Source: Treponema sp.
GTDB taxonomy: Bacteria > Spirochaetota > Spirochaetia > Treponematales > Treponemataceae
Reading direction: 5' to 3'
NCBI GenBank assembly: GCA_012520945.1
Contig: JAAYNH010000072.1
Location: 1 to 53,233 of the forward strand
DNA: 53,233 bases
The translations under genes were made by a program, and so were the position numbers. The notes below the pieces were generated by a model, which saw only the letters and a program-made list of their open reading frames with translations, was not told where the DNA came from and did not search any database. Of this stretch, positions 16,814 to 25,313 are shown one piece after another (the stretch's first letter is position 1; the number at the start of each line of letters is the position of its first letter).

Positions 16814-17815
16814 TTATGCTTGGAGGGCTGTTACAGCAACCGTTGCAACAATATCTTCAACTGTACAACCGCGCGACAAATCATTAAGAGGTTTTGCAAA
16901 ACCTTGACAAATTGGGCCTATTGCCATCCAGCCACCCATGCGTTGTGCGATTTTATATCCAAGATTTCCTGCATTGATATTTGGGAATACGAATACGTTT
17001 GCACGTCCGGCAACTTTTGAGCCGGGAGCTTTCAGCTCACCCACTTCCGGTGCAACGGCGGCATCAAACTGAAACTCGCCATCTAACGATAATTCCGGTG
17101 CTTTTTCCATGGCGATTTTTGTTGCTTCTTGCACTTTTGATACCGTTTTGGAAAATTTATCATCGTTTCCGCTACCTTTTGTTGAAAAAGAAAGCATGGC
17201 CACTCGCGGTTCAATGCCGCCGATTTTTTTTGCCGTGTCTGCTGTTGCTATAGCGATGTCCGCCAATTGTGCAGCATCCGGTTCAATATTTATGGCACAA
17301 TCTGCCATTAAGCAAACGCTTTCAGGAATGTACGGATTTCCTCCTTCCGGAGCAACCATTATAAAACTTGATGAAACCGTCGATATACCGGGTGCTGTTT
17401 TTATTACTTGTAAACCCGGTCGTAGTGTATTTGCCGTTGAGTGACATGCTCCTGAAACATAGCCGTCGACATCTCCTGCTTTTAGCATAAGTGCACCGAA
17501 CATTGTGCGGTCTTTTGCCTGTTTGCCGGCTTCTTCTTCCGTCATGCCTTTTGCTTTACGTGCTTCATAAAGAATTTTTGCATATTCAACTGTTTTTTCA
17601 GATGTTTCAGGGTCAACAATTTCAATACCCGTCAAATCAACGTCCGGTGCAACTTGTTTGCATTCATCTTCATTACCTATCAAAACGATTTTTGCAATGC
17701 CTGCTTTAACAATTATTGACGCAGCTTCAACGACGCGTTTGTCTTCGCCTTCGCAAAGAACAATTTTTTTTCCTGCTTTTGCAGCTTTTTCCTCTAATTT
17801 TTTAACGAAGTTCAT
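16814..17815 (-). CDS. pta: Phosphate acetyltransferase
   Basis: A 333-residue enzyme interconverting acetyl-CoA and acetyl phosphate, the short form lacking the N-terminal regulatory domain of enterobacterial Pta. Family motifs: IVLCEGEDKRVVEAA, YVSGACHSTANTLRPGLQVIKT, MLSFSTKGSG, FVFPNINAGNLGYKIAQR. With an acetate kinase elsewhere it would provide fermentative ATP. A strong Shine-Dalgarno site (TTGGAGG) precedes the ATG. It lies 37 bp after the DJ-1 gene and is probably read from that gene's promoter. Confidence 0.96.
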   Translation of the reverse strand: MNFVKKLEEKAAKAGKKIVLCEGEDKRVVEAASIIVKAGIAKIVLIGNEDECKQVAPDVDLTGIEIVDPETSEKTVEYAKILYEARKAKGMTEEEAGKQAKDRTMFGALMLKAGDVDGYVSGACHSTANTLRPGLQVIKTAPGISTVSSSFIMVAPEGGNPYIPESVCLMADCAINIEPDAAQLADIAIATADTAKKIGGIEPRVAMLSFSTKGSGNDDKFSKTVSKVQEATKIAMEKAPELSLDGEFQFDAAVAPEVGELKAPGSKVAGRANVFVFPNINAGNLGYKIAQRMGGWMAIGPICQGFAKPLNDLSRGCTVEDIVATVAVTALQA

Positions 17816-17852
17816 TCGTATTCCTCCAATGTATATTTATATATAATTTTTT

Positions 17853-18407
17853 TTAATATAATGTACCTAAAGTAACTTTTTCAGCTACTTCTTTACCGCA
17901 TAATTTTTCAATAATTGCAAAAGCAAAATGACTTGCGGTTCCCGGTCCGCGCGAAGTAATTAAATTTTCGTCAACAACGACAGGAGCTATCTTATGATTT
18001 CCTTTACAATTTGGAATTTCTTTTTCCATTTCAGGATAACATGTAAAATCTTTTCCGTCTAAAATTCCAAGCGGAGCTAAAACGACAGCGGGAGCCGCAC
18101 AAATTGCACAAACTAATTTTCCTTTTGCAAAAAAATCTGTCAACAAGTTGCCCACTTTTAAATTTGCCGCCAATGCATTTGCTCCGGCCATTCCTCCGGG
18201 AATAACAACAGCATCGGCATTGCTATCAACTTTATCAAAAGTCGAATTTGCACAAAGAGAAATGCTTCTACTTCCGGTAACAATCGGATTTGTACCTTCT
18301 ACTGCCACCAAATCAACTTCAATTCCTGCTCGACGCATTAAATCAGCAGGCACCACAGCTTCAATTTCTTCGAAACCGTTCGCTAAAAGAATTATTGCTT
18401 TTTTCAT
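17853..18407 (-). CDS. DJ-1/PfpI superfamily protein (YajL-like)
   Basis: A 184-residue DJ-1 family protein. The conserved acidic residue (E16 in GFEEIEAV) and reactive cysteine (C103 in VCAICAAPAVVLAPLG) are present, as is SRGPGTASHFAFAI near the end. Family members have been described as oxidative-stress proteins and as glyoxalase or deglycase enzymes; the precise role here is not determinable. The ATG at 18407 is chosen over a GTG at 18422 because the promoter -10 hexamer ends 7 nt before it and overlaps the region of the GTG. It diverges from the response-regulator gene and precedes pta. Confidence 0.88.
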   Translation of the reverse strand: MKKAIILLANGFEEIEAVVPADLMRRAGIEVDLVAVEGTNPIVTGSRSISLCANSTFDKVDSNADAVVIPGGMAGANALAANLKVGNLLTDFFAKGKLVCAICAAPAVVLAPLGILDGKDFTCYPEMEKEIPNCKGNHKIAPVVVDENLITSRGPGTASHFAFAIIEKLCGKEVAEKVTLGTLY

Positions 18408-18408
18408 A

Positions 18409-18437
18409 TTGTAAATATACACTTTTTACGTTATTAT
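18409..18437 (+). promoter_or_regulatory. Promoter of the REC-STAS-REC gene, predicted leaderless
   Basis: TTGTAA (18409-18414), 17 bp, TATTAT (18432-18437); the ATG at 18444 is exactly 7 nt after the hexamer. No Shine-Dalgarno site is present. It lies almost on top of the DJ-1 promoter on the other strand. Confidence 0.65.
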
Positions 18438-18442
18438 GTATA
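18414..18442 (-). promoter_or_regulatory. Promoter of the DJ-1 gene, predicted leaderless
   Basis: On the minus strand TATACA (18442-18437), 17 bp, TATATT (18419-18414); the ATG at 18407 is 7 nt after the hexamer. The -35 is weak but the -10 is good. It shares DNA with the opposite promoter, whose -10 touches this -35. Confidence 0.5.
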
Positions 18443-18443
18443 T

Positions 18444-19691
18444 ATGAAACATGTTTTGTTGGTTAATGCACCTCTATTATTCCGCGAATTTCTCAAAGAT
18501 AAACTTTCTGCAGAACGTGTTTCAATTGACATTGCACAAGGACGTCGCGATGCTTTCACAAAAATGATTTCAACGCTACCGAGTTTAATTGTTCTAGATA
18601 TTTCCAATTCTATTCGCGATATTGTCGATTTTCTTGAAAAAAAACGCCAAGATCCGAACGCCGCATTAATTCCAATTATTATTACAGGTCCCGTTATGTC
18701 ACGTGAACAAGTTGCAATGCTTCAACCTTATAATGTTGTAAAATATTTTAATAAACCCATAAATTTTGACGTTTTTTTTGAAGCAATCGGTAGATTAGTA
18801 AAAATTGCAATAAATATAGACAAAACACCTTGCATATTGGAGACTCATGTTAACGGAAATATTATATTCATAGAAATTGCTCAAGAATTAAACAGAGACA
18901 AACTTGCCTTACTTAAATATAAACTTTCTGAAATTATTGATGAAAACAATATTTCAACACCTAAAGTTGTAATCATGCTTACAAACTTATCCTTAACTTT
19001 TGTTGACGGTTCAAACTTAGAAATTTTATTTAATAATGTTATTGCAGATACACGAATTCAAAAACGAAACATAAAAGTTCTTTCTCTGGATAAGTTTACA
19101 AAAGATTTTATTGAAGGACATACTGAATATAGCGGGATTGAAGTTACTACAAATCTTTCACAAGTATTGCACAGTTTAATAGAAAACCACGAAAAAATTG
19201 ACATTGCAGACTTAATTAACGATAAAATCTTATCATCAGAACGGCACATTTCAGAAGGTACAGTCCAAACGCGATTTTATACCGAAAGTATGCAAGCCGA
19301 TGCTGCTCAAACTTTTAACGATGGTTTTAAATATCATATCGCATTACTTGACGATGACACATATACAAAAACAATTTTGATGAATATTTACGGTTCAATT
19401 GGTGCTAAAGTATACTTTTTCGATTCCGGTGCCGAATTTATTGCAAGTACAAAAAAACTCATTTATGATTTGGTTGTGCTGGACATTATGATGTACGGAC
19501 TTTCCGGTTTTGATATTTTAACAAGTATGCATAGCGAAAAATATCCTTCACCGTTTTTAATTTATTCTAATACAACGAATCGCGATGTAATTATGCAAGC
19601 TCTTAATCTTGGAGCCAAAACTTTTTTAATCAAGCCCCAACAACCTGAATTTATCCTGCAAAAATCTTTAGAACTTTTGTCAAGAAAATAG
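18444..19691 (+). CDS. Response regulator with REC-STAS-REC layout
   Basis: A 415-residue soluble protein with three parts. Residues 1-125 form a receiver-like domain with the phospho-acceptor-type D52 (LIVLDIS) and a KP pair near 104, but the acidic pair near the start is missing (VNAP), so it is probably degenerate. Residues about 135-250 resemble a STAS domain (sulfate transporter/anti-sigma-antagonist), with a strand-helix pattern around VVIMLTNLSLTFVDGSNL. Residues about 297-415 are a complete receiver: LLDDD (302-305), D347 and K397. There is no DNA-binding domain, so output is probably by protein contact. It is followed 11 bp later by a hybrid kinase, its likely partner. Confidence 0.8.
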   Translation: MKHVLLVNAPLLFREFLKDKLSAERVSIDIAQGRRDAFTKMISTLPSLIVLDISNSIRDIVDFLEKKRQDPNAALIPIIITGPVMSREQVAMLQPYNVVKYFNKPINFDVFFEAIGRLVKIAINIDKTPCILETHVNGNIIFIEIAQELNRDKLALLKYKLSEIIDENNISTPKVVIMLTNLSLTFVDGSNLEILFNNVIADTRIQKRNIKVLSLDKFTKDFIEGHTEYSGIEVTTNLSQVLHSLIENHEKIDIADLINDKILSSERHISEGTVQTRFYTESMQADAAQTFNDGFKYHIALLDDDTYTKTILMNIYGSIGAKVYFFDSGAEFIASTKKLIYDLVVLDIMMYGLSGFDILTSMHSEKYPSPFLIYSNTTNRDVIMQALNLGAKTFLIKPQQPEFILQKSLELLSRK

Positions 19692-19702
19692 AGGTTAATT
19701 TT

Positions 19703-21265
19703 ATGCCTGAAAATTATTTTAAGGGAAGTTTTTTAGCATCAACTCTTCACGAAATTCGCACTCCCATTCAAACAATTATTGGAACGCTTGAACTTCTTGG
19801 TGATACAAAACTTGACAAAGAACAACTTGAATACGTACGTCAAATTCAGTTTGGTACAAATGTTCTTTTAACGATAGTAAATGATGTTCTTGATTTTTCA
19901 AAACTTCAATCCGGAAAATATAATATAGAAACAATACCTTTTAATTTAACGAAACTTTGTGAACAAGTTGTGGACTTAATTACAATTGAAGCACATAATC
20001 AAGGACTGGAAATCGTTACCGACATTGACTATACTTTGCCCAAATATATTATCGGCGACCCCACTCGTACGCAACAAATTCTTCTTAATCTTATAAAAAA
20101 TGCTGTCAAATTTACGCCTTCAGGTTACGTTCGTATTATCATTAAAAGCACTGATAACGGCAAATATATTAAATTTCAAATTGAAGATTCAGGTATTGGC
20201 ATTCCGGAAGAAAAACAACAGCAAATTTTCAATGATTTTTATCAAGTTGACGCTTCTACAACAAGAAAATACGGAGGAACCGGTCTTGGTCTAGCAATTT
20301 GCCAAAGTTTGGTAAAAATTTTAGGCGGAAAAATCGGCGTAAAATCTAATAAAAACGGCGGTTCCATTTTTTGGTTTACCCTACCTTGCCTTGAAGCTGA
20401 AGGAATGCCTAACTTGGAAACACCCGTTTATCAACAACAAGATAATATACTCCTTGTTGATGACAATGAACTGGCTTTACAAAGTTTAAAAAACAAACTT
20501 CATTCTCTTGGTTGCAAAAATATTCAAACGACAACTTCAGGTGCTGAAGCTCTGGAAAAACTTTTAGACGCAAGCAAAAACAACACTCCTTTTTCAATTG
20601 CTTTTATTGACATGATAATGCCTGTTATGGACGGCTGGCGTCTTTCAAGCAAAATTACGAATGACAGACGCATCAACAACACAAAACTTTACCTCGTTGT
20701 TCCTGAAGGATTGATGGGTGCAGATGCCAAAATGAAATTACTGGATTGGTTTAACGGCTATCTTTATAAACCTATAAAACGAAATATGCTTGTTTCAGTT
20801 TTAAATGATGCAATTGATGTTCCGATTGACTTGGAAGTTGTTGAGCCGAATTTAGAAACCTTAGAAGCGGTTGATGAAATTCCTGAAGATTTTTTAGCAA
20901 AAGGACTTACATGCCTAGTTGCAGAAGATCATCCTATTAATCAAAAGTTAATTCAAACATTTTTGCAAAGTTTTGGAGCAAGTGTTATAATAGCAAATGA
21001 CGGGCAAGAAGTTATCGATATATATAAAAAAAACACAAAGATAGATATTATTTTTATGGACATTCAAATGCCAAAAAAAAGCGGTCTTGAAGCAACTGAA
21101 GAATTACGTCTTATCGGTTTTAAAGGCACAATAATCGCTTGCACCGCAAACGGTGATTTAAGTGATAGAGAAGCGTATATTAACGGAGGCATGGACGACG
21201 TTCTTGTCAAACCGTTCAAGAAAAAACATATTCAGGAAATTATTGAAAAATGGAAACAAAATTAG
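19703..21265 (+). CDS. Soluble hybrid histidine kinase with two receiver domains
   Basis: A 520-residue kinase with no membrane segment and no sensor domain: the dimerisation domain starts at residue 7 with the phospho-histidine H16 (STLHEIRTPIQT). The ATPase domain (about 105-230) has NAVKFTPSG, DSGIGIP and GGTGLGLAIC boxes. Receiver 1 (about 247-372) has VDDN, D303 and K356; receiver 2 (about 403-518) has EDH, D453 and K503. Signals must come from a partner protein, and the REC-STAS-REC protein just upstream is the obvious candidate. The 3' end overlaps the next gene by 16 bp. Confidence 0.92.
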   Translation: MPENYFKGSFLASTLHEIRTPIQTIIGTLELLGDTKLDKEQLEYVRQIQFGTNVLLTIVNDVLDFSKLQSGKYNIETIPFNLTKLCEQVVDLITIEAHNQGLEIVTDIDYTLPKYIIGDPTRTQQILLNLIKNAVKFTPSGYVRIIIKSTDNGKYIKFQIEDSGIGIPEEKQQQIFNDFYQVDASTTRKYGGTGLGLAICQSLVKILGGKIGVKSNKNGGSIFWFTLPCLEAEGMPNLETPVYQQQDNILLVDDNELALQSLKNKLHSLGCKNIQTTTSGAEALEKLLDASKNNTPFSIAFIDMIMPVMDGWRLSSKITNDRRINNTKLYLVVPEGLMGADAKMKLLDWFNGYLYKPIKRNMLVSVLNDAIDVPIDLEVVEPNLETLEAVDEIPEDFLAKGLTCLVAEDHPINQKLIQTFLQSFGASVIIANDGQEVIDIYKKNTKIDIIFMDIQMPKKSGLEATEELRLIGFKGTIIACTANGDLSDREAYINGGMDDVLVKPFKKKHIQEIIEKWKQN

Positions 21266-22092
21266 TATTTAGAGAACAAAATTACAAAAAATGTAACTTC
21301 CACACTCACAGTTTATTTTGTGACGGGAAAAATACATTAGAACAAATGGTTCAAAGTGCAATAGATAGAAACTTTGACCAATTAGGTTTTTCTTCACATA
21401 CAATGTTTCCCGGTAAAACAAACTGGCATATGTGTCCCGAAAATTATTTTACATATATTTTATTGGTGAAAAAATTAGCAAAAAAACACAAAGGAGTTAT
21501 CGACATTTTTTGTGGTCTTGAAGCAGATTACATTCCGGGTTTTACTGTCCCAAGTTACAAAACATACGAACTATTTGACATAGATTTTATGATTGGTTCT
21601 GTACATTATATTTATTTTGATAAGGGAAAACGCTTTACAATTGATGGTCCCGTCGATGAAGTTGCACAAGGCTTAAATGAAGTTTTTGCAGGTGATGGAA
21701 AAAAATATGTGCAAACTTATTTTGAATTGCAAAAACAAATGGCAAAAAATTTTGATTTTGACATAATTGCACATCCGGATTTAGTACGAAAAAGAAACGA
21801 TGTTTTACATTTTTTCAATGAAAACGATGGATGGTACAAACGTGAATTAGAAGATGCCGCAAAAGTTTTTGCACAAAGCGGTAAAATTGTTGAAATTAAC
21901 ACAGGAGGTATGGCACGAGATGATCTCAAAGACGCATATCCTTCCGATGATTTTTTGCGGCTTTTGTACAAATACGATGTTCCAATTATGATAAATTCCG
22001 ATTCTCACAGTTTTGAAACTCTGGACTTTGCATTTGATTTTGCAAAAACCAAAGCTCAAAACATCGGTTATGATAAATTTATGTGTTTTTAA
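21250..22092 (+). CDS. PHP-domain phosphatase, histidinol-phosphatase (HisJ) type
   Basis: A 280-residue metal-dependent phosphoesterase. The PHP metal motifs are visible: FHTHSLFCDG near the start, SSHTMFP, GLEADYIPG, IGSVHYI, IIAHPDLVRK and NSDSHSFETL near the end. The closest family is histidinol phosphatase of the HisJ/HisK type, which makes histidinol, but no other histidine gene is here, so another substrate is possible. It overlaps the kinase gene by 16 bp and its stop abuts the dksA-type stop on the other strand with no gap. Confidence 0.85.
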   Translation: METKLVFREQNYKKCNFHTHSLFCDGKNTLEQMVQSAIDRNFDQLGFSSHTMFPGKTNWHMCPENYFTYILLVKKLAKKHKGVIDIFCGLEADYIPGFTVPSYKTYELFDIDFMIGSVHYIYFDKGKRFTIDGPVDEVAQGLNEVFAGDGKKYVQTYFELQKQMAKNFDFDIIAHPDLVRKRNDVLHFFNENDGWYKRELEDAAKVFAQSGKIVEINTGGMARDDLKDAYPSDDFLRLLYKYDVPIMINSDSHSFETLDFAFDFAKTKAQNIGYDKFMCF

Positions 22093-22449
22093 CTAACGAT
22101 TACGTCTTTCATCGGCACTTTTACAATCAATACAAAGCACGGCATATGGCAAAATTTTCAATCTTTCTTCAGGAATTTTTTTTGCACATTTCATACAAAT
22201 TCCATATTTCCCCTGTTCAATGCGATTCAATGCATTTTCAATAGCTTTAAGACGATTCAGTTCTTTTTCGCCTACACTTTCCATCAACTGACGATCTGCC
22301 ACATCTGTTGCCACATCAATTTCATCTTTACCACCCATCCTTTCCAACATTTGTTTAAAGTCTGAATTAGCAGCCGCCAATTGATTTAATATATCTTCTT
22401 TTTTTTCCAATAAAGCAACTTTCATTTTTTCCAAAAATTTTTTGTCCAT
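22093..22449 (-). CDS. DksA/TraR-type zinc-finger protein
   Basis: A 118-residue protein with an N-terminal helical part and a C-terminal four-cysteine zinc finger (CMKCAKKIPEERLKILPYAV then CIDC). DksA-type proteins bind the RNA polymerase secondary channel and, with ppGpp, adjust transcription. The coiled-coil tip region contains DVATDVADRQ, close to the D-x-x-D-x-A pattern of DksA. A Shine-Dalgarno site (TAGGAG) precedes the ATG. It diverges from infA with overlapping promoters, a suggestive position for a growth-rate regulator. Confidence 0.85.
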   Translation of the reverse strand: MDKKFLEKMKVALLEKKEDILNQLAAANSDFKQMLERMGGKDEIDVATDVADRQLMESVGEKELNRLKAIENALNRIEQGKYGICMKCAKKIPEERLKILPYAVLCIDCKSADERRNR

Positions 22450-22496
22450 TTTTTTACTCCTACATAATTATATTTGATTTTTTTTTCGTTGCCATG

Positions 22497-22525
22497 TTGA
22501 CAAACTTAATTGTAACTCATAGAAT
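22497..22525 (+). promoter_or_regulatory. Promoter of infA
   Basis: Consensus TTGACA (22497-22502), 17 bp, TAGAAT (22520-22525), predicted start near 22532. Its -10 hexamer overlaps the -10 hexamer of the dksA-type gene by two bases. Confidence 0.75.
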
Positions 22526-22552
22526 TATACGTGAGAATAAACTAAAAAGCAA
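22524..22552 (-). promoter_or_regulatory. Promoter of the dksA-type gene
   Basis: On the minus strand TTGCTT (22552-22547), 17 bp, perfect TATAAT (22529-22524). Predicted start near 22517, leader of about 68 nt. It overlaps the infA promoter. Confidence 0.65.
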
Positions 22553-22582
22553 ATCGTTTTTTCACTTTTTGCTTTTTTTTTT
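22544..22582 (+). terminator. Terminator-like hairpin in the infA leader (candidate attenuator)
   Basis: A perfect 10-bp stem AAAAAGCAAA (22544-22553) / TTTGCTTTTT (22568-22577), followed by T to 22582, lies between the infA promoter and the infA start. The stem is AT-rich with two G-C pairs, so it may be only a partial terminator. Placed inside a leader it would act as an attenuator. Confidence 0.4.
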
Positions 22583-22608
22583 AAGTTTTAATAATTTATG
22601 GAGGAAAT

Positions 22609-22827
22609 GTGGCTAAAGAAGAAGCTATTGAAGTTGAAGGCATTGTGAAAGAGGCTTTGCCGAATACAATGTTCCGTGTTGAATTAAAAAATGGACATAT
22701 AATCCTTGCACACTTATCAGGAAAGATGCGCAAACACTACATTAGAATTGTTCCAGGCGACAGCGTAAAAGTTGCACTATCACCGTACGATTTAAATCGT
22801 GGCAGAATTATTTTCCGAGAAAGATAA
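22609..22827 (+). CDS. infA: Translation initiation factor IF-1
   Basis: A 72-residue S1-fold protein that binds the 30S A site. The sequence is canonical: [57 protein letters not shown], and [12 protein letters not shown]. It starts with GTG, with an excellent Shine-Dalgarno site (GGAGGAAAT) directly before it. It is transcribed alone rather than in the usual ribosomal-protein operon. Confidence 0.97.
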   Translation: MAKEEAIEVEGIVKEALPNTMFRVELKNGHIILAHLSGKMRKHYIRIVPGDSVKVALSPYDLNRGRIIFRER

Positions 22828-22834
22828 TTTTTTA

Positions 22835-23407
22835 CTATGACTTTGTTGATTTGGCAGAAAACAGGAGCTTTATGCCTCTCAAAATGCCAAATCCACTTCT
22901 AAATAAAGTCATCAAAACGAAAATCGGTCCAATTGGAAAAATAAACAAAAGAAAGCGACCAAAAATCATAATTGCAAAAATTGAAATTGCATTTCTCAAA
23001 ATCATACGAAGGGCATCGCGTTTTGTAAATTTTTGTTCTTGATAATTTTCATCTGAATAATTTGAGTAATAACGCCGTTGTTCATTTGCTTTTTGGGCTT
23101 GTTGAGTATACCATCGCCACAAATCGTCAAAATCATTTGTATTTGCTCCTTGTGTATTTTGTCCGTAACTGGAACCGTATGCACTTGAGTGTCTTTCTGT
23201 CGTACCATAAAGATCATATTGTTTTCTTTTCATCTCATCGCCCAAAACAGAATATGCTGCATTAATTTTTTTAAATTTTTCTTCAGCAGCAGGATTGTTA
23301 GGGTTCTTATCAGGATGATATTGTAAAGCTAATTTTCTAAAAGCTTTTTTTATTTGTTCGGCAGATGCATTTTTTGAAACGCCTAAAACCGCATATAAAT
23401 CTTCCAT
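22835..23407 (-). CDS. J-domain protein with C-terminal membrane segment
   Basis: A 190-residue DnaJ-type co-chaperone. The J domain covers residues 2-65, with the HPD tripeptide in [13 protein letters not shown]. There is no zinc-finger or substrate domain of full DnaJ. A Ser/Tyr/Gln-rich linker leads to a hydrophobic C-terminal region ([20 protein letters not shown]) that should anchor it in the inner membrane. The ATG at 23407 follows GAGGAATT; an ATG 12 bp upstream overlaps that site and is rejected. It is the last gene of the long minus-strand Bat transcript and converges with infA. Confidence 0.85.
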   Translation of the reverse strand: MEDLYAVLGVSKNASAEQIKKAFRKLALQYHPDKNPNNPAAEEKFKKINAAYSVLGDEMKRKQYDLYGTTERHSSAYGSSYGQNTQGANTNDFDDLWRWYTQQAQKANEQRRYYSNYSDENYQEQKFTKRDALRMILRNAISIFAIMIFGRFLLFIFPIGPIFVLMTLFRSGFGILRGIKLLFSAKSTKS

Positions 23408-23473
23408 ATAATTCCTCATTAATAAAATACCTAATTTTACTCAAAGTTACAACACCACCGGAAGTGAAAAAAA

Positions 23474-24028
23474 TTATTGTCTTAAAATTACCCATGTAGC
23501 ACCTTTACCACCATTTTTTCTTTCAGGATGCCCGGATTCGCCAAGTCGATAATCTTTTTCCACAAAGGTTCGTACCATATTTCTAAGCACCGGATTATCA
23601 TTCGAATGATTTCCTTTGCCATGAATTATTAAAATTTTATATAACTTTCGTCTAACACATTCTGTTACAAAAGCTTCTAATTTTTTCCAAGCTTCTTCAT
23701 ATGTTAAACCATGTAAATCAATTGTTGCATCAGGAGTTTTTTTTCGTAAATCTTCTCTTGTTATTGTTCGTTTTTCTCTTTCGATTTTTTCAATCAACGC
23801 ATCTTTATCAACAATACCATATCGACGCAAAGCCAATTCCATAACATTAATTTTTTTTTCAAATTGTTTTTCTGTTATTTTTTTTTCATCTTTTCTTTCA
23901 ATTTCTTTTTTCGGTGCATTAGGTTTTTTATTTCGCCACTCCTGTCCGCTCGTTTTATTTATATTATCTTTTTTTTGAAAATTTTTTGTTTCACTTTCCC
24001 ACTGTTCTAAAATTTCACCAAAATCCAT
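23474..24028 (-). CDS. Smr-domain protein
   Basis: A 184-residue protein whose C-terminal half is a Smr domain, with the hallmark IDLHGLTYEEAWKKLEAFV and LIIHGKGNHS. The N-terminal half (residues 1-85) is very rich in Lys and Glu and probably unstructured or helical. Stand-alone Smr domains are nucleases or ribosome-collision/mismatch factors; which applies here is not clear. A Shine-Dalgarno site (AAGGA) precedes the ATG. It lies 22 bp after the BatD gene, in the same transcript. Confidence 0.85.
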   Translation of the reverse strand: MDFGEILEQWESETKNFQKKDNINKTSGQEWRNKKPNAPKKEIERKDEKKITEKQFEKKINVMELALRRYGIVDKDALIEKIEREKRTITREDLRKKTPDATIDLHGLTYEEAWKKLEAFVTECVRRKLYKILIIHGKGNHSNDNPVLRNMVRTFVEKDYRLGESGHPERKNGGKGATWVILRQ

Positions 24029-24050
24029 TTATCACATCCTTAAAAATTAA

Positions 24051-25313
24051 TTAATAAAAAATAACATCTTCTTTTTTTATCCAATAAAGATGTTCAATTT
24101 CATTTCCAAAATTAAAAAAGGAAACTTGCATCCAATCATTTTTTTCAAAATGAAGCTCAAGTAAAATTTCAGATTGAAACAATTGAATAACTTCAGATGT
24201 TTCTTCCGGAATTTTATAAAAGTGTGCATTTGTTTGTGCAACAACATATTTTTTTGTAAGTGCAACTGTAATAAAAATTTCAACAAAAGAAAAAAAGATT
24301 AAAAAGAAAAACAAAACAGATGCAAATTTTTTCTTTTTAAAAATAAAAAAAAGAATTGATAGAACAAACAATACAAATAAAACGCAAAGTAAAAAGATTT
24401 TAAAAATTTTTAATATTTTACGTATGAAAAAAAACTTGCTTAAGTTAATTTTCGTTTTATTAATATTACTTTGCATAACATCAACTGTTGAAATTTCTTT
24501 TGTTGAATCGATAAAATAATCTAATGCTCCAATATTACTTATTTCTTTTTTATTATCTTTAGAATAAACATTAATTTTTTTAACAGGATTTTTTAAAACA
24601 GGATGACTTCCATTCCATGATTCAAATCCTATTTCTATTTCCGGTAAAATTAACTCACCACTTTTTAGGGGAATGCATTCAAATAATATTAAACTTGTTT
24701 CTTCCGTAGAAAATTCATTTACAATATATGGCAGTTTTACATATCGTTGTTTTTCAACTAAAATAAAATCCTCTGAAAGGGATAAAGAAATAAAATTTAT
24801 ATTTTTAAAATATTTTGCAAATAGTGTTATAAAAAATTTTTCTCCTGCATAATATGTTTTATCAAGTGGCAATTGAAAAAAAACTTGCGGTAAAAGCGTC
24901 ATAGGATTTTCTATTATTTCAATTGGTTCAAAAGGCAATGAATAACCACCATAACTAATTCGAGCTGCAAGACGCGGTAATTTGTAAATACCTGGTTTTG
25001 CAAAATTAAAAACAAACTGAACTAATGTTGCTTTTTCTTCACCTTGAAAAAACTGTTCTTTTTTTGAAGAAACAAAACGTACATCTTCAGGCAAAGACTG
25101 AATTGTTGTCTTAACGATCGAAGGAGAAACACCTGGAATTACTAATTCAAAAATACAGTCTTCATTTGTAAATGCAAAAGAAGTTTTGGGAACTACACGC
25201 AACTGCGTATATTTTGAAGCAAACAAAACATGAGAAAATACAAAAAAACAAAATAGCAAACTTAATAATCGTTTTGTGCAGAAATATTTTCGTTTGAAAT
25301 TTGACTTTGCCAT
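24051..25313 (-). CDS. BatD-like membrane protein with C-terminal SH3-like domain
   Basis: A 420-residue protein with an N-terminal signal or anchor segment (LLSLLFCFFVFSHVLFA), a large periplasmic part with beta-sandwich-like oxygen-tolerance (BatD) character, two close hydrophobic segments around residues 295-345, and a final stretch (about 350-420, VVAQTNAHFYKIPEETSEVI ... WMQVSF ... WIKKEDV) that looks like a bacterial SH3-like domain. Its start overlaps the preceding BatB/C gene by 52 bp; the site AAGGAGGAGG before the ATG supports it. The fused SH3 part may take the place of a separate BatE. Confidence 0.7.
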   Translation of the reverse strand: MAKSNFKRKYFCTKRLLSLLFCFFVFSHVLFASKYTQLRVVPKTSFAFTNEDCIFELVIPGVSPSIVKTTIQSLPEDVRFVSSKKEQFFQGEEKATLVQFVFNFAKPGIYKLPRLAARISYGGYSLPFEPIEIIENPMTLLPQVFFQLPLDKTYYAGEKFFITLFAKYFKNINFISLSLSEDFILVEKQRYVKLPYIVNEFSTEETSLILFECIPLKSGELILPEIEIGFESWNGSHPVLKNPVKKINVYSKDNKKEISNIGALDYFIDSTKEISTVDVMQSNINKTKINLSKFFFIRKILKIFKIFLLCVLFVLFVLSILFFIFKKKKFASVLFFFLIFFSFVEIFITVALTKKYVVAQTNAHFYKIPEETSEVIQLFQSEILLELHFEKNDWMQVSFFNFGNEIEHLYWIKKEDVIFY

